A stretch of DNA of 64,000 nucleotides from Aequoribacter sp049615385 (GTDB lineage: Bacteria > Pseudomonadota > Gammaproteobacteria > Pseudomonadales > Halieaceae), in NCBI RefSeq assembly GCF_049615385.1, contig NZ_JBMZFL010000002.1. One strand, 5' to 3'. Below, one piece after another: positions 34,852-44,209 of this stretch. The translations under genes and the position numbers were made by a program. The number at the start of each line of letters is the position of its first letter. Positions within the stretch are counted from its first letter, which is position 1. The notes under the pieces are model-generated. The model did no database searches. It saw only the letters and a list, made by a program, of their open reading frames with translations, and was not told the origin of the DNA.

Positions 34852-35442
34852 ATGTTGCTGATGATCGACAATTATGACTCCTTCACCTTTAATGTGGTGC
34901 AGTATCTCGCGGAGCTTGGTGCAGACGTGCGCGTTGTGCGCAACGACGAAATCAGTGTCGCGGACATCGAAGCCTTAAAGCCAGAGCGTATTGTCATTTC
35001 ACCAGGCCCTTGCACACCGAATGAGGCTGGAATTTCGCTGGATGTCATCCGCGCTTACGCTGGGCGCCTACCGATTTTGGGTATTTGTTTAGGACATCAA
35101 AGTATTGGTCAGGCCTTTGGTGGCAAAGTGGTGCGGGCTCGAGCTGTGATGCATGGTAAGACTTCGCCGATTTACCACACCAACGAAGGTATCTTTAAAG
35201 ATATACCCTCACCCTACACCGCAACGCGTTACCACAGCTTAGTCGTCGAAAAAGACACGCTACCTGATTGTTTGGAGGTGACTGCCTGGACGCAAACGCC
35301 CGCGGGTGAGGTCGATGAAATTATGGGTTTGCGGCATAAAACCTACGATATCCAAGGCGTTCAGTTTCACCCCGAATCGATCTTAACCGAACACGGTCAC
35401 GCCTTGCTAAACAACTTTCTATTAGGAAAGGATGCTCCATGA
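34852..35442 (+). CDS. trpG: Anthranilate synthase component II (glutamine amidotransferase)
   Basis: A 196-residue class I amidotransferase supplying ammonia to TrpE. It has MIDNYDSFTFNVVQYL, the nucleophile cysteine in ILGICLGHQSIG, and the His/Glu pair in GVQFHPESI. A PabA role in folate synthesis is also possible, as enzymes of this type are often shared. It overlaps trpD by 4 bases. Confidence 0.95.
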   Translation: MLLMIDNYDSFTFNVVQYLAELGADVRVVRNDEISVADIEALKPERIVISPGPCTPNEAGISLDVIRAYAGRLPILGICLGHQSIGQAFGGKVVRARAVMHGKTSPIYHTNEGIFKDIPSPYTATRYHSLVVEKDTLPDCLEVTAWTQTPAGEVDEIMGLRHKTYDIQGVQFHPESILTEHGHALLNNFLLGKDAP

Positions 35443-36485
35443 ATATTCAGGCAGCTCTAAAACGGCTGGTAGCAGGCGACGATCTTACCTACGACGAGAT
35501 GCGCGCGGTGATGGCCCAAGTCATGTCAGGCGATGCCACGGATGCCCAAATTGGCGCTTTGCTCATGGGTTTGCGTATCAAAGGTGAAACCATCGATGAA
35601 GTCAGCGCTGCCGCTCAAGTAATGCGCGACTTAGTGTCTCCCGTTACGCCCAAAAGTGCACCCTTGGTCGATTTGGCGGGTACCGGAGGTGATGGCGCCA
35701 ATTTATTTAACGTGTCGACTGCCGCCAGTATTGTGGCTGCCGCGGCTGGCGCTCATGTTGCCAAACACGGTAATCGTTCGGTCTCGAGTTCAAGCGGTAG
35801 CTCGGATGTACTGAGTGAGTTGGGTATGCCGCTCGATTTAGATTCTGAGCAGGTTGCGCGAGCGATTGACGCGGTGGGATTGGGGTTTTTATTTGCACCC
35901 GCTCACCACAGTGCTATGCGTTACGCGGTGGGCCCGCGGCGCGATATGGCTATGCGCACTATTTTTAACGTATTGGGGCCTTTAACCAACCCTGCTTTTG
36001 CCAAACGACAGGTTCTGGGTGTGTTCGAGCCAGCGCTGTGTGATTTTATGGCGCAAGTACTGCAGCGTTTAGGTAGCGAGCACGTTCTGGTAGTGCATGG
36101 TCATGGTGGTGTTGACGAGTTGAGTTTAACCGGCCCTTCGCAAGTCGCCGAGCTAAAAGACGGCGTCGTCACCAATTTTACTGTGACCCCAGAAGACTTG
36201 GGGCAGACCGTAGGTTCCATCGATGATTTAGTGGTCCACAGCGCTGCTGAATCGGCTGCGTTAATTCGGGACGCTCTGGGTAACGCAGGTGGTGACCGTT
36301 ATGATCGGGCGCGCGCAATCATTGCGATGAACGCAGGTGCTGCGCTGTATGTCAGTGGCTGTGCCTCGACGCTCGCAAAAGGTGTGGCTTTGGCTGATGA
36401 TGTCATTGCCACTGGGCAAGCTAAGGAGAAACTGGCGACCTTTATCCAGTTGACGCAAACCATGAAGGCTGCGGCAGAAGAATGA
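35439..36485 (+). CDS. trpD: Anthranilate phosphoribosyltransferase
   Basis: A 348-residue enzyme that joins anthranilate and PRPP. Diagnostic are the PRPP loop LAGTGGDGANLFNVST, KHGNRSVSSSSGSSDVLSELG, and FLFAPAHHSAMRYAVGPRR. Overlaps of 4 bases connect it to trpG and trpC. Confidence 0.96.
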   Translation: MNIQAALKRLVAGDDLTYDEMRAVMAQVMSGDATDAQIGALLMGLRIKGETIDEVSAAAQVMRDLVSPVTPKSAPLVDLAGTGGDGANLFNVSTAASIVAAAAGAHVAKHGNRSVSSSSGSSDVLSELGMPLDLDSEQVARAIDAVGLGFLFAPAHHSAMRYAVGPRRDMAMRTIFNVLGPLTNPAFAKRQVLGVFEPALCDFMAQVLQRLGSEHVLVVHGHGGVDELSLTGPSQVAELKDGVVTNFTVTPEDLGQTVGSIDDLVVHSAAESAALIRDALGNAGGDRYDRARAIIAMNAGAALYVSGCASTLAKGVALADDVIATGQAKEKLATFIQLTQTMKAAAEE

Positions 36486-37276
36486 GTACACCCACGATTT
36501 TAAGAACGATTGTCGCACGCAAGTACGAAGAAGTCGCCGAGCGCAAACAGCAATTAACGCTCAGTAATCTTGAAGAGCTTCAATCTGAACAGTCGCCCGT
36601 GCGTGATTTTACCGGCGCCTTGGTTGCGCGTTGTTCTAATAATGAGCCAGGCATTATTGCCGAGGTAAAAAAAGCGTCGCCCAGCAAAGGCGTCATCCGC
36701 GCGGATTTTCGCCCAGGAGACATTGCCCAGAGCTATGCTGGTGCAGGCGCTGCGTGTTTGTCAGTGCTGACGGATATTGATTTCTTCCAGGGTAGTGATG
36801 CCTACCTAAAAGAAGCACGATCGGCGTGTGATCTACCGGTATTGCGCAAAGATTTCACGGTTGATGATTATCAGATCGCAGAAGCGCGGGCGATTGGTGC
36901 AGATGCCATTTTATTGATCGCTGCGGTATTAGATGATGCGCAACTAGCCGATTTGTACGCGGTGTCAACGCATTATGGTCTGCACACGCTGATTGAGGTG
37001 CACGACGCACATGAATTAGAGCGCGCTCTGCGCTTAGAGGCCCCGTTATTAGGCATCAACAACCGCGATTTGCACACCTTTAATACCGATTTACAGACGA
37101 CCATTTCACTGCTACCTGAGATCCCCAAGGGTGTTACAGCGATTACCGAAAGTGGCATTCATACTCAAGATGATGTGGCGCTGATGCGTTCTAATCAGGT
37201 CAATGGGTTCTTGATCGGCGAAGCGTTTATGACGCAGCCTGATCCAGGCGAAGCGTTGAAAGCCTTGTTTGCCTAA
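36482..37276 (+). CDS. trpC: Indole-3-glycerol-phosphate synthase
   Basis: A 264-residue TIM-barrel enzyme, monofunctional (no TrpF fusion). Catalytic segments are IIAEVKKASPSKGVIR, CLSVLTDIDFFQGS, VLRKDFTVDDYQ, GINNRDLHTF and ITESGIHT. Its stop interlocks with that of the convergent vfr gene. Confidence 0.96.
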   Translation: MSTPTILRTIVARKYEEVAERKQQLTLSNLEELQSEQSPVRDFTGALVARCSNNEPGIIAEVKKASPSKGVIRADFRPGDIAQSYAGAGAACLSVLTDIDFFQGSDAYLKEARSACDLPVLRKDFTVDDYQIAEARAIGADAILLIAAVLDDAQLADLYAVSTHYGLHTLIEVHDAHELERALRLEAPLLGINNRDLHTFNTDLQTTISLLPEIPKGVTAITESGIHTQDDVALMRSNQVNGFLIGEAFMTQPDPGEALKALFA

Positions 37277-37911
37277 TCTTGAGTCCTAACCAAGAGGGTC
37301 TGGCCAGTAATGACGACCAGGCCATCCTCTTCTAGGGACTTCAAAACCCGGCCGGCCATTTCTCGGCTGCATCCAACTAAGTTACCTAGTTCTTGCCGAG
37401 TGATGCGGATAAGCCGCCCTTCGGGGTGCTCTTGTGCTTCGGGTTGTTCGGTGAGATCGAGTAGCGCGTGAGCAATGCGGCCAGCGACATCGACAAAAGT
37501 AAGATCGCGTAATTTACGTGTGGTCTGCACCAAGCGTGAGGCCACTTGAGAGGCTATGGCAAATACGATGTCTGGGTACTTATCTCGGATGTTGTTGAGT
37601 TTGCTGTAAGAGATCGAGGCGATATAGCAGTCGGTTTTTGCCACGATTTTCGCACTGCGATGAATGGCTTCGGCACTAAAAAACCCAAGTTCGCCGACGA
37701 ATTCACCTTCGCTTAAATAGGCGACAACCATTAATTGGTTGGGGTCTTTTTCTTCGGCAACTTGGACAGAGACGGTGCCCTCTAAAATCAGATACAATCT
37801 GTCCGATTCACTGCCTTCGGCAATGATGGTTGCTTTGGCCTCGTAGTGCTGAGTTTCGCATTCGCGAACAAAGGCTTTAAAGAAACTTAGATCGTGTTGG
37901 CGCTCGAGCAC
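37273..37911 (-). CDS. vfr: CRP-family regulator, Vfr-like
   Basis: A 212-residue cAMP receptor protein. The cyclic-nucleotide-binding domain (about 15-115) keeps the phosphate-binding FVGELGFF...RSA cassette and the central-helix threonines (LVQTTRKLRDLTF) that contact cAMP. The HTH is TRQELGNLVGCSREMAGRVL (about 168-187), matching CRP/Vfr at the recognition helix. It starts at GTG after a GGAAGG ribosome-binding site. The neighbours (trpC before, osmC-coq7 after) are those of Pseudomonas vfr, supporting the Vfr assignment over other CRP/FNR types. Confidence 0.92.
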   Translation of the reverse strand: MLERQHDLSFFKAFVRECETQHYEAKATIIAEGSESDRLYLILEGTVSVQVAEEKDPNQLMVVAYLSEGEFVGELGFFSAEAIHRSAKIVAKTDCYIASISYSKLNNIRDKYPDIVFAIASQVASRLVQTTRKLRDLTFVDVAGRIAHALLDLTEQPEAQEHPEGRLIRITRQELGNLVGCSREMAGRVLKSLEEDGLVVITGQTLLVRTQD

Positions 37912-38015
37912 ACAGGCCTTCCGTAGTTAAGACAGGGCTACAGTTTAGCGTGTATCTGAGCAAAGTAAACAAAGATGCTATAAGTCATCTTTAAGTAATA
38001 GGTAAGGAGCAAATT

Positions 38016-38444
38016 TTGGAAGCGCGTGTAAAATGGACCGGCGGCAAGCAGTTTTTAGGTGAAAGCGGTAGCGGTCACTCGGTTGTCATGGATGGTCCCG
38101 AAAGTCTTGGTGGGCGTAATTTAGGTATTCGGCCGATGGAAATGCTGTTGATAGGCGCCGGAGGCTGTGCGAGCTTTGATGTGATCAGTATGCTTGAAAA
38201 AGGGCGCCAGAACGTTGTGGACTGCGAGGTGCTGCTGCAAGCTGAGCGTGCCGATGCAGTGCCTGCGGTTTTCACCAAAATTAATATGCATTTTGTGGTT
38301 ACTGGCGTGAAACTCAAAGAATCGCAAGTGGAACGCGCGGTCGCGTTGTCGGCTGAAAAGTATTGCTCTGCGTCTATTATGTTGGCTGCCGCAGGAGTTG
38401 AGGTGACGCACACCTTTGAAGCAAGAGAGTTTGGTCAGGACTAA
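38016..38444 (+). CDS. OsmC-family protein
   Basis: A 142-residue OsmC/Ohr-fold protein. The family's redox cysteines are visible in GAGGCASFDVISML and SAEKYCSASIML. Such proteins reduce hydroperoxides or are of unknown role; this subgroup (YhfA-like) accompanies vfr/crp in gammaproteobacteria. It uses a TTG start supported by AAGGAG six bases upstream. Divergent from vfr and tail-to-tail with coq7. Confidence 0.9.
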   Translation: MEARVKWTGGKQFLGESGSGHSVVMDGPESLGGRNLGIRPMEMLLIGAGGCASFDVISMLEKGRQNVVDCEVLLQAERADAVPAVFTKINMHFVVTGVKLKESQVERAVALSAEKYCSASIMLAAAGVEVTHTFEAREFGQD

Positions 38445-39109
38445 AGGTAGTAGCTACTTTTAGTCATCGCGGTCGCTACCGCGCTCATTGCATTTTTGAT
38501 GGGTTTTGGTAGCTCGGCACCGCCTGCCTCTAACGCGGTTTCACCGTGGCGTTGCTCGTCTTCGATCATGGTTTGTAATATCAGACGGGAGCGACGATCC
38601 GACTCGGGCAATTGCTTTAAATGATCTTTTAAGTGGCGGCATACGCGCTCTTCCGTTGCGGCCACAAACCCTAAAGACCATTTGTCACCAGCTGCACCCG
38701 CAAGGGCACCTAAACCAAACGATAGTCCGTACCACAAGGGGTTCAGTATGCTGGTGTGGCTATCGAGTTGGTCCAGTCGTTCTTTGCACCAGACCAGATG
38801 ATCGACTTCTTCTTGCGCGGCATCGCGCATTTCTTCGCGTACTTCGGGGAGCTTCGCCGTCAAAGCTTGCCCTTGATACAGCGCTTGAGCACAGACTTCG
38901 CCTGCGTGATTAACGCGCATCAAGCCAGCCACATGGCGTTTTTCAGAGTCGCTTGTCAGCCCCTCGCTGTGACCTGAGGCCGGACTGGGCCGCGAGGCGA
39001 CTAAGCCCTTGTTGGTTAAAGTTTTTACCACGGTATCGACTTCGCCCACTAAGCGATCAAACAGGCTTAACTGCCGAGTGCGAGGTCGAACCAGTGGTAG
39101 TGTGCTCAT
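38441..39109 (-). CDS. coq7: 3-demethoxyubiquinol 3-hydroxylase
   Basis: A 222-residue di-iron hydroxylase of ubiquinone synthesis (the alternative to UbiF). The carboxylate-bridged iron ligands lie in RVNHAGEVCAQALYQG, AAQEEVDHLVWC and MIEDEQRHGETAL. The speD gene found next to coq7 in Pseudomonas is not here. Confidence 0.94.
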   Translation of the reverse strand: MSTLPLVRPRTRQLSLFDRLVGEVDTVVKTLTNKGLVASRPSPASGHSEGLTSDSEKRHVAGLMRVNHAGEVCAQALYQGQALTAKLPEVREEMRDAAQEEVDHLVWCKERLDQLDSHTSILNPLWYGLSFGLGALAGAAGDKWSLGFVAATEERVCRHLKDHLKQLPESDRRSRLILQTMIEDEQRHGETALEAGGAELPKPIKNAMSAVATAMTKSSYYL

Positions 39110-39127
39110 TTGCTTTTAACCTTTCTA

Positions 39128-40399
39128 TTACAATGCGCGCCAGCCGATATCGCGGCGGTAATTCATACCCTCCCATGATATCGCTTTTATTGCGTCATAA
39201 CAGTTTTGCTGGGCTGCCTGCAAATCGCTGCCCAGCGCCGTGACGCAAAGCACGCGTCCGCCGTTGGTAACAACATCGTTGCCATTCGATTTGGTTCCCG
39301 CGTGGAAGACTTTAACATCTTCACTGTCTGCTTGTTCTAAGCCGCTTATAACGTCACCTTTGGGGTAATCGGCAGGGTAGCCGCCCGCCGCTAATACCAC
39401 CCCCATGCTGGGGCGAGGATCCCATTCAACGTCGCGCCCATCGAGCTCTCCTGCTAAAGCAGCTTGGCACAAGGCGATTAAGTCTGACTTCAAGCGCATC
39501 ATGATGGGTTGTGTTTCGGGATCACCAAAGCGACAGTTAAATTCAATCACTTTGGGCGTGCCCTCGGTGTCAATCATAAGGCCTGCATACAAAAACCCAG
39601 TGTAATCGGCGCCTTCGCTGGCCATACCTTTGAGCGTCGGATAAATGACTTCGGCCATAATGCGGTCGTGAATTTCGGGTGTTACGACCGGCGCGGGAGA
39701 GTAGGCCCCCATGCCGCCCGTGTTGGGCCCCGTATCACCTTCGCCTACGCGTTTGTGGTCTTGGCTGCTGGCCATGGGTACGGCATTTTTACCATCACAG
39801 ACAACGATAAAGCTCGCTTCCTCACCCAGCAGACACTCTTCGATAACGACACGACAACCCGCATCACCAAAGGCATTGCCAGACAGCATGTCGGTCACTG
39901 CATCGATGGCTTCTTGTTCGGTTGTTGCTACGATGACGCCTTTACCGGCGGCTAAGCCGTCGGCCTTGACAACGATGGGTGCACCTTGCGCTGTTATGTA
40001 CCCAACTGCGGGCTCTACTTCGGTAAATGTTTGGTAGGAGGCCGTCGGGATATTATGACGGGCTAAAAACGCCTTAGTGAATGCTTTGGAGCCTTCGAGT
40101 TGTGCAGCGGCTTGACTAGGCCCAAAGCAGGGCAAACCGCGTTGAGTAAAGTCGTCGACAATACCCGCAACCAGCGGTGCTTCCGGGCCAACAATAGTAA
40201 GGCCCACACCGTTTTCAATCGCGAAGGCGGCAAGCGCATCAAAATCCAAAGGGTCGATTGCAACGTTTACCAGGCCTGCTTCGCGCTCGGTACCGGCGTT
40301 GCCTGGTGCGACAAATACCGTCTCGACGCTCTCTGATTGAGCTGCCTTATATGCCAGCGCGTGCTCGCGACCGCCACTTCCAATAATCAATACGTTCAC
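39128..40399 (-). CDS. purD: Phosphoribosylamine-glycine ligase
   Basis: A 423-residue ATP-grasp enzyme (GARS) of purine synthesis. The N-terminus is VLIIGSGGREHALAYK. The core has FGPSQAAAQLEGSKAFTKAF, VVKADGLAAGKGV and EFNCRFGDPETQ. A GTG at 40399 with AAGGAG upstream is preferred to an earlier start that would add 30 unconserved residues. It follows purH by 10 bases. Confidence 0.96.
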   Translation of the reverse strand: MNVLIIGSGGREHALAYKAAQSESVETVFVAPGNAGTEREAGLVNVAIDPLDFDALAAFAIENGVGLTIVGPEAPLVAGIVDDFTQRGLPCFGPSQAAAQLEGSKAFTKAFLARHNIPTASYQTFTEVEPAVGYITAQGAPIVVKADGLAAGKGVIVATTEQEAIDAVTDMLSGNAFGDAGCRVVIEECLLGEEASFIVVCDGKNAVPMASSQDHKRVGEGDTGPNTGGMGAYSPAPVVTPEIHDRIMAEVIYPTLKGMASEGADYTGFLYAGLMIDTEGTPKVIEFNCRFGDPETQPIMMRLKSDLIALCQAALAGELDGRDVEWDPRPSMGVVLAAGGYPADYPKGDVISGLEQADSEDVKVFHAGTKSNGNDVVTNGGRVLCVTALGSDLQAAQQNCYDAIKAISWEGMNYRRDIGWRAL

Positions 40400-40409
40400 G
40401 ATTTGCTCC

Positions 40410-41984
40410 TTAGTGACGGAAATGGCGCATACCAGTAAATACCATGGCGATGTTTGCTTCGTCCGCCGCCGCAATGACCTCTTCATCACGAATTGATCCG
40501 CCTGGCTGAATTACTGCAGCAATACCGACCTTGGCAGCGTTATCAATGCCATCGCGAAAGGGGAAGAAAGCATCAGACGCCATGACCGACCCTTGTACTT
40601 CAAGTCCGGCATGCTCGGCTTTAATGGCCGCAATTCTCGCTGAATTAACTCGGGACATCTGACCCGCGCCAACACCGATGGTTCGCTGGTTTTTGGCGTA
40701 GACGATAGCGTTGCTCTTGACGAATTTAGCGACACGCCATGCAAACAGTAAGTCGGCCATCTCGGTTGGGGTCGGGCCGCGTTTGCTGACCACTTTTATT
40801 TCATCAGCGCCAATTAGACTCAGGTCGCGATCTTGAAGCAAAATGCCGCCATTAACTTGTTTGATATCGAGCGCGGGAGCAGTTGCTTGCCAGCCCGTGG
40901 TCGTTAAGACGCGCACATTGGTTTTTTGCGCCAGTATTGGCAGTGCGTCGTCATCCACGGTTGGTGCGATGATTACTTCCACAAACTGGCGGTCGATGAT
41001 CGTTTTAGCCGTCTCGGCGTCGAGTGGGCGGTTAAAGGCAATGATGCCACCAAAGGCGCTTTCGGGATCGGTTTCAAACGCTTTGTGGTACGCCTCTAGA
41101 AGGGTTGTTGCAGTCGCTACACCGCAGGGATTAGCGTGCTTAACGATAACGCAAGCGGGCTCGGCGAATACTTTGACGCACTCGAGCGCAGCGTCGGTGT
41201 CAGCAACGTTGTTGTAGCTGAGCTCTTTGCCCTGAACCTGTTGGGTATTGGAGATGCTGGCGTCAGGTGCAGGCGATTCGGCATAAAATGCAGCGGCTTG
41301 ATGGGGGTTCTCGCCGTAGCGCATTCCCTGAAGTTTAGTAAATTGCTTCGTGTAAGTGCGCGGGAACTTGGGCTCGCCACCCTCTACGAATTGACCGAAG
41401 TGGTTGGCAATAGCGGCGTCGTACTTAGCGGTGTGCTCAAAGGCTTTGATGGCTAAATCGAAGCGCGTCTCGTAAGTTGTAGCGCCGTTGTTTGATTTTA
41501 GTTCGTCTAAAATGCGACCGTAGTCGGAGGCATTTACGACAATGGTGACGTCTTTGTGGTTTTTAGCGGCAGAGCGAACCATTGTAGGACCGCCGATATC
41601 GATGTTTTCAATAGCATCTTCTTGAGTGCAGTCTGGTTTTGCGATGGTCGCTTCAAAGGGATAAAGGTTTACGACGACCATATCGATAGTCTCGATCGCA
41701 TGCTCTGACATGACGTCGTCATCGGTACCGCGACGTCCCAAAATACCGCCATGTACTTTAGGGTGTAGCGTTTTAACGCGTCCATCCATCATTTCAGGAA
41801 AGCCTGTGTAGGCAGAGACTTCACGAACAGGAAGACCAGCCTCAGACAGCAGTTTGTACGTTCCACCTGTGGACAGTAGCGCGACATTCATAGCGCTTAG
41901 TGCTGTGGCGAACTCTACAATGCCGGTTTTATCCGACACGCTAATTAATGCTTGTTTTACGGGGGCAAGAGCGGCTGTAGTCAT
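40410..41984 (-). CDS. purH: Bifunctional AICAR transformylase/IMP cyclohydrolase
   Basis: A 524-residue enzyme for the last two steps of IMP synthesis. The N-terminal MGS-like cyclohydrolase domain begins ALISVSDKTGIVEFA and contains LLSTGGTYKLL and MMDGRVKTLHPKVHGGIL. The C-terminal transformylase holds the catalytic lysine-histidine pair in CVIVKHANPCGVA. It lies 16 bases after fis and before purD. Confidence 0.97.
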   Translation of the reverse strand: MTTAALAPVKQALISVSDKTGIVEFATALSAMNVALLSTGGTYKLLSEAGLPVREVSAYTGFPEMMDGRVKTLHPKVHGGILGRRGTDDDVMSEHAIETIDMVVVNLYPFEATIAKPDCTQEDAIENIDIGGPTMVRSAAKNHKDVTIVVNASDYGRILDELKSNNGATTYETRFDLAIKAFEHTAKYDAAIANHFGQFVEGGEPKFPRTYTKQFTKLQGMRYGENPHQAAAFYAESPAPDASISNTQQVQGKELSYNNVADTDAALECVKVFAEPACVIVKHANPCGVATATTLLEAYHKAFETDPESAFGGIIAFNRPLDAETAKTIIDRQFVEVIIAPTVDDDALPILAQKTNVRVLTTTGWQATAPALDIKQVNGGILLQDRDLSLIGADEIKVVSKRGPTPTEMADLLFAWRVAKFVKSNAIVYAKNQRTIGVGAGQMSRVNSARIAAIKAEHAGLEVQGSVMASDAFFPFRDGIDNAAKVGIAAVIQPGGSIRDEEVIAAADEANIAMVFTGMRHFRH

Positions 41985-42000
41985 GTGTGTCCTGAACGTT

Positions 42001-42228
42001 TTAGTCGATGAGTTGGTGGAATTTGAGTTTTTTGCGCAAGGTGCCGCGGTTTAAGCCCAGCATCTCGGCTGCTTTGCACTGGTTATGATTGACCTGCTCC
42101 ATCACGTAGGCCAACAAAGGGCCTTCTACCTCGTTAATGACCATGGTGTATAGGTCGCTGGGCAGTTGGCCATCCATTTGTTCGAAATAGGTGTCTAAGC
42201 TTGCTGTTACAGCGTTGCGTAGGCTCAT
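42001..42228 (-). CDS. fis: Nucleoid-associated protein Fis, short form
   Basis: A 75-residue Fis. The C-terminal helix-turn-helix (NHNQCKAAEMLGLNRGTLRKKLKFH) and dimer helices (TYFEQMDGQLPSDLYTMVINEVEGPLLAYVM) are well conserved. It lacks about 20 N-terminal residues of E. coli Fis (98), which form the beta-hairpin arms used to activate Hin/Gin recombinases. Two in-frame stops (TAA TAG) 18-23 bases upstream and an AAAGGA ribosome-binding site confirm this start. It sits 31 bases after dusB, the usual dusB-fis arrangement. Confidence 0.92.
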   Translation of the reverse strand: MSLRNAVTASLDTYFEQMDGQLPSDLYTMVINEVEGPLLAYVMEQVNHNQCKAAEMLGLNRGTLRKKLKFHQLID

Positions 42229-42259
42229 AAGAGTGTCCTTTGCCTATTATTCATCGTTA

Positions 42260-43249
42260 TTACGCCGCATCTTTTCTAAGAGTCGCTGTTAATTGCTGGA
42301 TAAAGTCCAGTTGTTCTTGGGGGTGCTGAATTCGGTTAAAGCTTGATCGTACGCTTCGGTCGAGGTCCATAGATTCAAAGTACCAGCTGGCGTGTTTGCG
42401 AGCAAAGCGCACGCCCATAAAGTCGCCGTAAAATTCATGAATCGCAGCTACATGCTGGTAGGCGATGTGTAGTTTCGTTTCACGACTGGGCGCTTCTAGT
42501 ACCTCGCCGGTACGCCACTTGTGCTTTATCTGACCAAGTAACCAAGGTTGACCCTGTGCGCCGCGGCCGACCATGATCCCGGCAGCACCCGTGTAGTTTA
42601 ACACCTTAAGTGCCTGATCGGGGTGGGTAATATCACCATTTGCGATGACTGGGATATCGACGCGGCTTACTACCTCTGCGATCGTATCGTATTCGACGGC
42701 ACCTTTAAACGCGCAGGCTTTGGTGCGCCCGTGAATTGTAAGTGCAGCAATGCCAGCGTCTTGCGCGATGAGGGCAATGGTTGTGGCGTTGCGCTCGTTT
42801 GGTGATGTGCCGGTGCGAATTTTGAGGGTCACGGGAATATCTACGGCAGACTTTACTGCGACTAAAATGTCTTGTACTAAGGCTTCGTTGGCGAGCAATG
42901 CCGACCCCGCCGCCTTTTTACACACTTTTTTTGCAGGGCAGCCCATATTGATATCGATGATATCGGCGCCAGCTTCCTGGTTGAGCCGAGCTGCTTCCGC
43001 CAGTTGTTCGGGGTCATGGCCGACAATCTGTACGATATGAGCTTGGTTGGAGTCAATGACGCTGCGCCATTGGGATTTTTGGGTTTGGCGCGTGTCTGGG
43101 TTGGCACTGATCATTTCGGCGACTGCGTAGGACGCGCCGTGCTCGAGGCAGAGTCGACGAAACGGCAAATCTGACACGCCAGCCATAGGTGCGGCGATGA
43201 CGGGATAGTCAAATTGATGGCGACCGATCGTCAGCAAAGTCGTTACCAC
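42260..43249 (-). CDS. dusB: tRNA-dihydrouridine synthase B
   Basis: A 329-residue FMN-dependent enzyme reducing uridine (U17) in the tRNA D-loop. It has APMAGVSDLPFRRLC, the catalytic cysteine in DINMGCPAKKV, KIRTG, and VIANGDIT...GIMVGRGAQGQPW. GTG start. Precedes fis, as in E. coli. Confidence 0.95.
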   Translation of the reverse strand: MVTTLLTIGRHQFDYPVIAAPMAGVSDLPFRRLCLEHGASYAVAEMISANPDTRQTQKSQWRSVIDSNQAHIVQIVGHDPEQLAEAARLNQEAGADIIDINMGCPAKKVCKKAAGSALLANEALVQDILVAVKSAVDIPVTLKIRTGTSPNERNATTIALIAQDAGIAALTIHGRTKACAFKGAVEYDTIAEVVSRVDIPVIANGDITHPDQALKVLNYTGAAGIMVGRGAQGQPWLLGQIKHKWRTGEVLEAPSRETKLHIAYQHVAAIHEFYGDFMGVRFARKHASWYFESMDLDRSVRSSFNRIQHPQEQLDFIQQLTATLRKDAA

Positions 43250-43314
43250 TCTTTATGGGGAATTGGTAAGGATACCGCATGTCGTACGGTACTAGAACGA
43301 ACATTTAAAAAAAC

Positions 43315-44208
43315 TCAATGCTTACGCTTGCGCCCGATTAAACAAACCCATTCGTCGGTTTGATCGGCAATATGCAGCTCGACCGCCGGCAAGTAATGTT
43401 CGCTTACAGCCGGCACCTGGGATTCAATCAATCCTGCGAGCACCAACAATCCGCCAGGCTTCAAAAATTCGACTAATTTTGGCGCTAACATCATCAAGGG
43501 TTCGGCCAAGATGTTGGCAACAAGGGTGTCGGCACAAGCAGGTCCAAGGTGCTGGTCTTCTTGCTCTGGCCCGACCACGATGAACTCGCTACTCCCAATA
43601 CTATTGCGTCGCGCATTTTCAGCAGTTGCAACCAGTGCTTGTGGGTCGTTGTCGATACCCACAAAGCGCGAAGCGCCCATTTTCAGCATGGCAATGCCCA
43701 GAATGCCCGATCCACAACCATAATCGACGGTCATTTGATCTTTGAGCTCTTGTTGGGCCAGTTGCTTTAAACACATTGCTGTCGAAGGGTGGGTTCCTGT
43801 GCCGAATGCTAGGCCTGGATCCAACAGCAAATTTAGGGCTGCTGGATCGGGTGGGGTACACCAACTAGGACAGATCCACAGGTTGTCAGCAAATTGAATG
43901 GGTTGGTAGTGTTTTTCCCATTCGCGTTCCCACACACGGTCTTCTAGAATTTCGATATCAAACTGGCCTGAGGGTGCAAACACGTGTTGAAGATGTGAGC
44001 GTAACGATTCACTGGGAGTATCAGCCGCGAACAGGCCTAAAATAACTAGGTTGTCCCAAAGGGGTGTCTCCCCAACTCCGGGCTCGAGCACAGGTTGGTC
44101 TGCGCCATCTTGAAAAGTAATGGATACCGCGCCAAGTTCGAGCAGGTGGTCCTCGATGGTTTCGTGCAATGTCTTGGGCGCACGCGCTCGAACTTGGATC
44201 CAGGCCAT
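43315..44208 (-). CDS. prmA: Ribosomal protein L11 methyltransferase
   Basis: A 297-residue SAM-dependent methyltransferase trimethylating uL11. An N-terminal substrate-recognition domain is followed by a Rossmann domain with GLAFGTGTHPSTAMCL, VDYGCGSGILGIAML and LVANILAEPLM. It lies one base after accC. The zinc-ribbon protein that follows prmA in Pseudomonas is missing. Confidence 0.95.
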   Translation of the reverse strand: MAWIQVRARAPKTLHETIEDHLLELGAVSITFQDGADQPVLEPGVGETPLWDNLVILGLFAADTPSESLRSHLQHVFAPSGQFDIEILEDRVWEREWEKHYQPIQFADNLWICPSWCTPPDPAALNLLLDPGLAFGTGTHPSTAMCLKQLAQQELKDQMTVDYGCGSGILGIAMLKMGASRFVGIDNDPQALVATAENARRNSIGSSEFIVVGPEQEDQHLGPACADTLVANILAEPLMMLAPKLVEFLKPGGLLVLAGLIESQVPAVSEHYLPAVELHIADQTDEWVCLIGRKRKH

Positions 44209-44209
44209 G

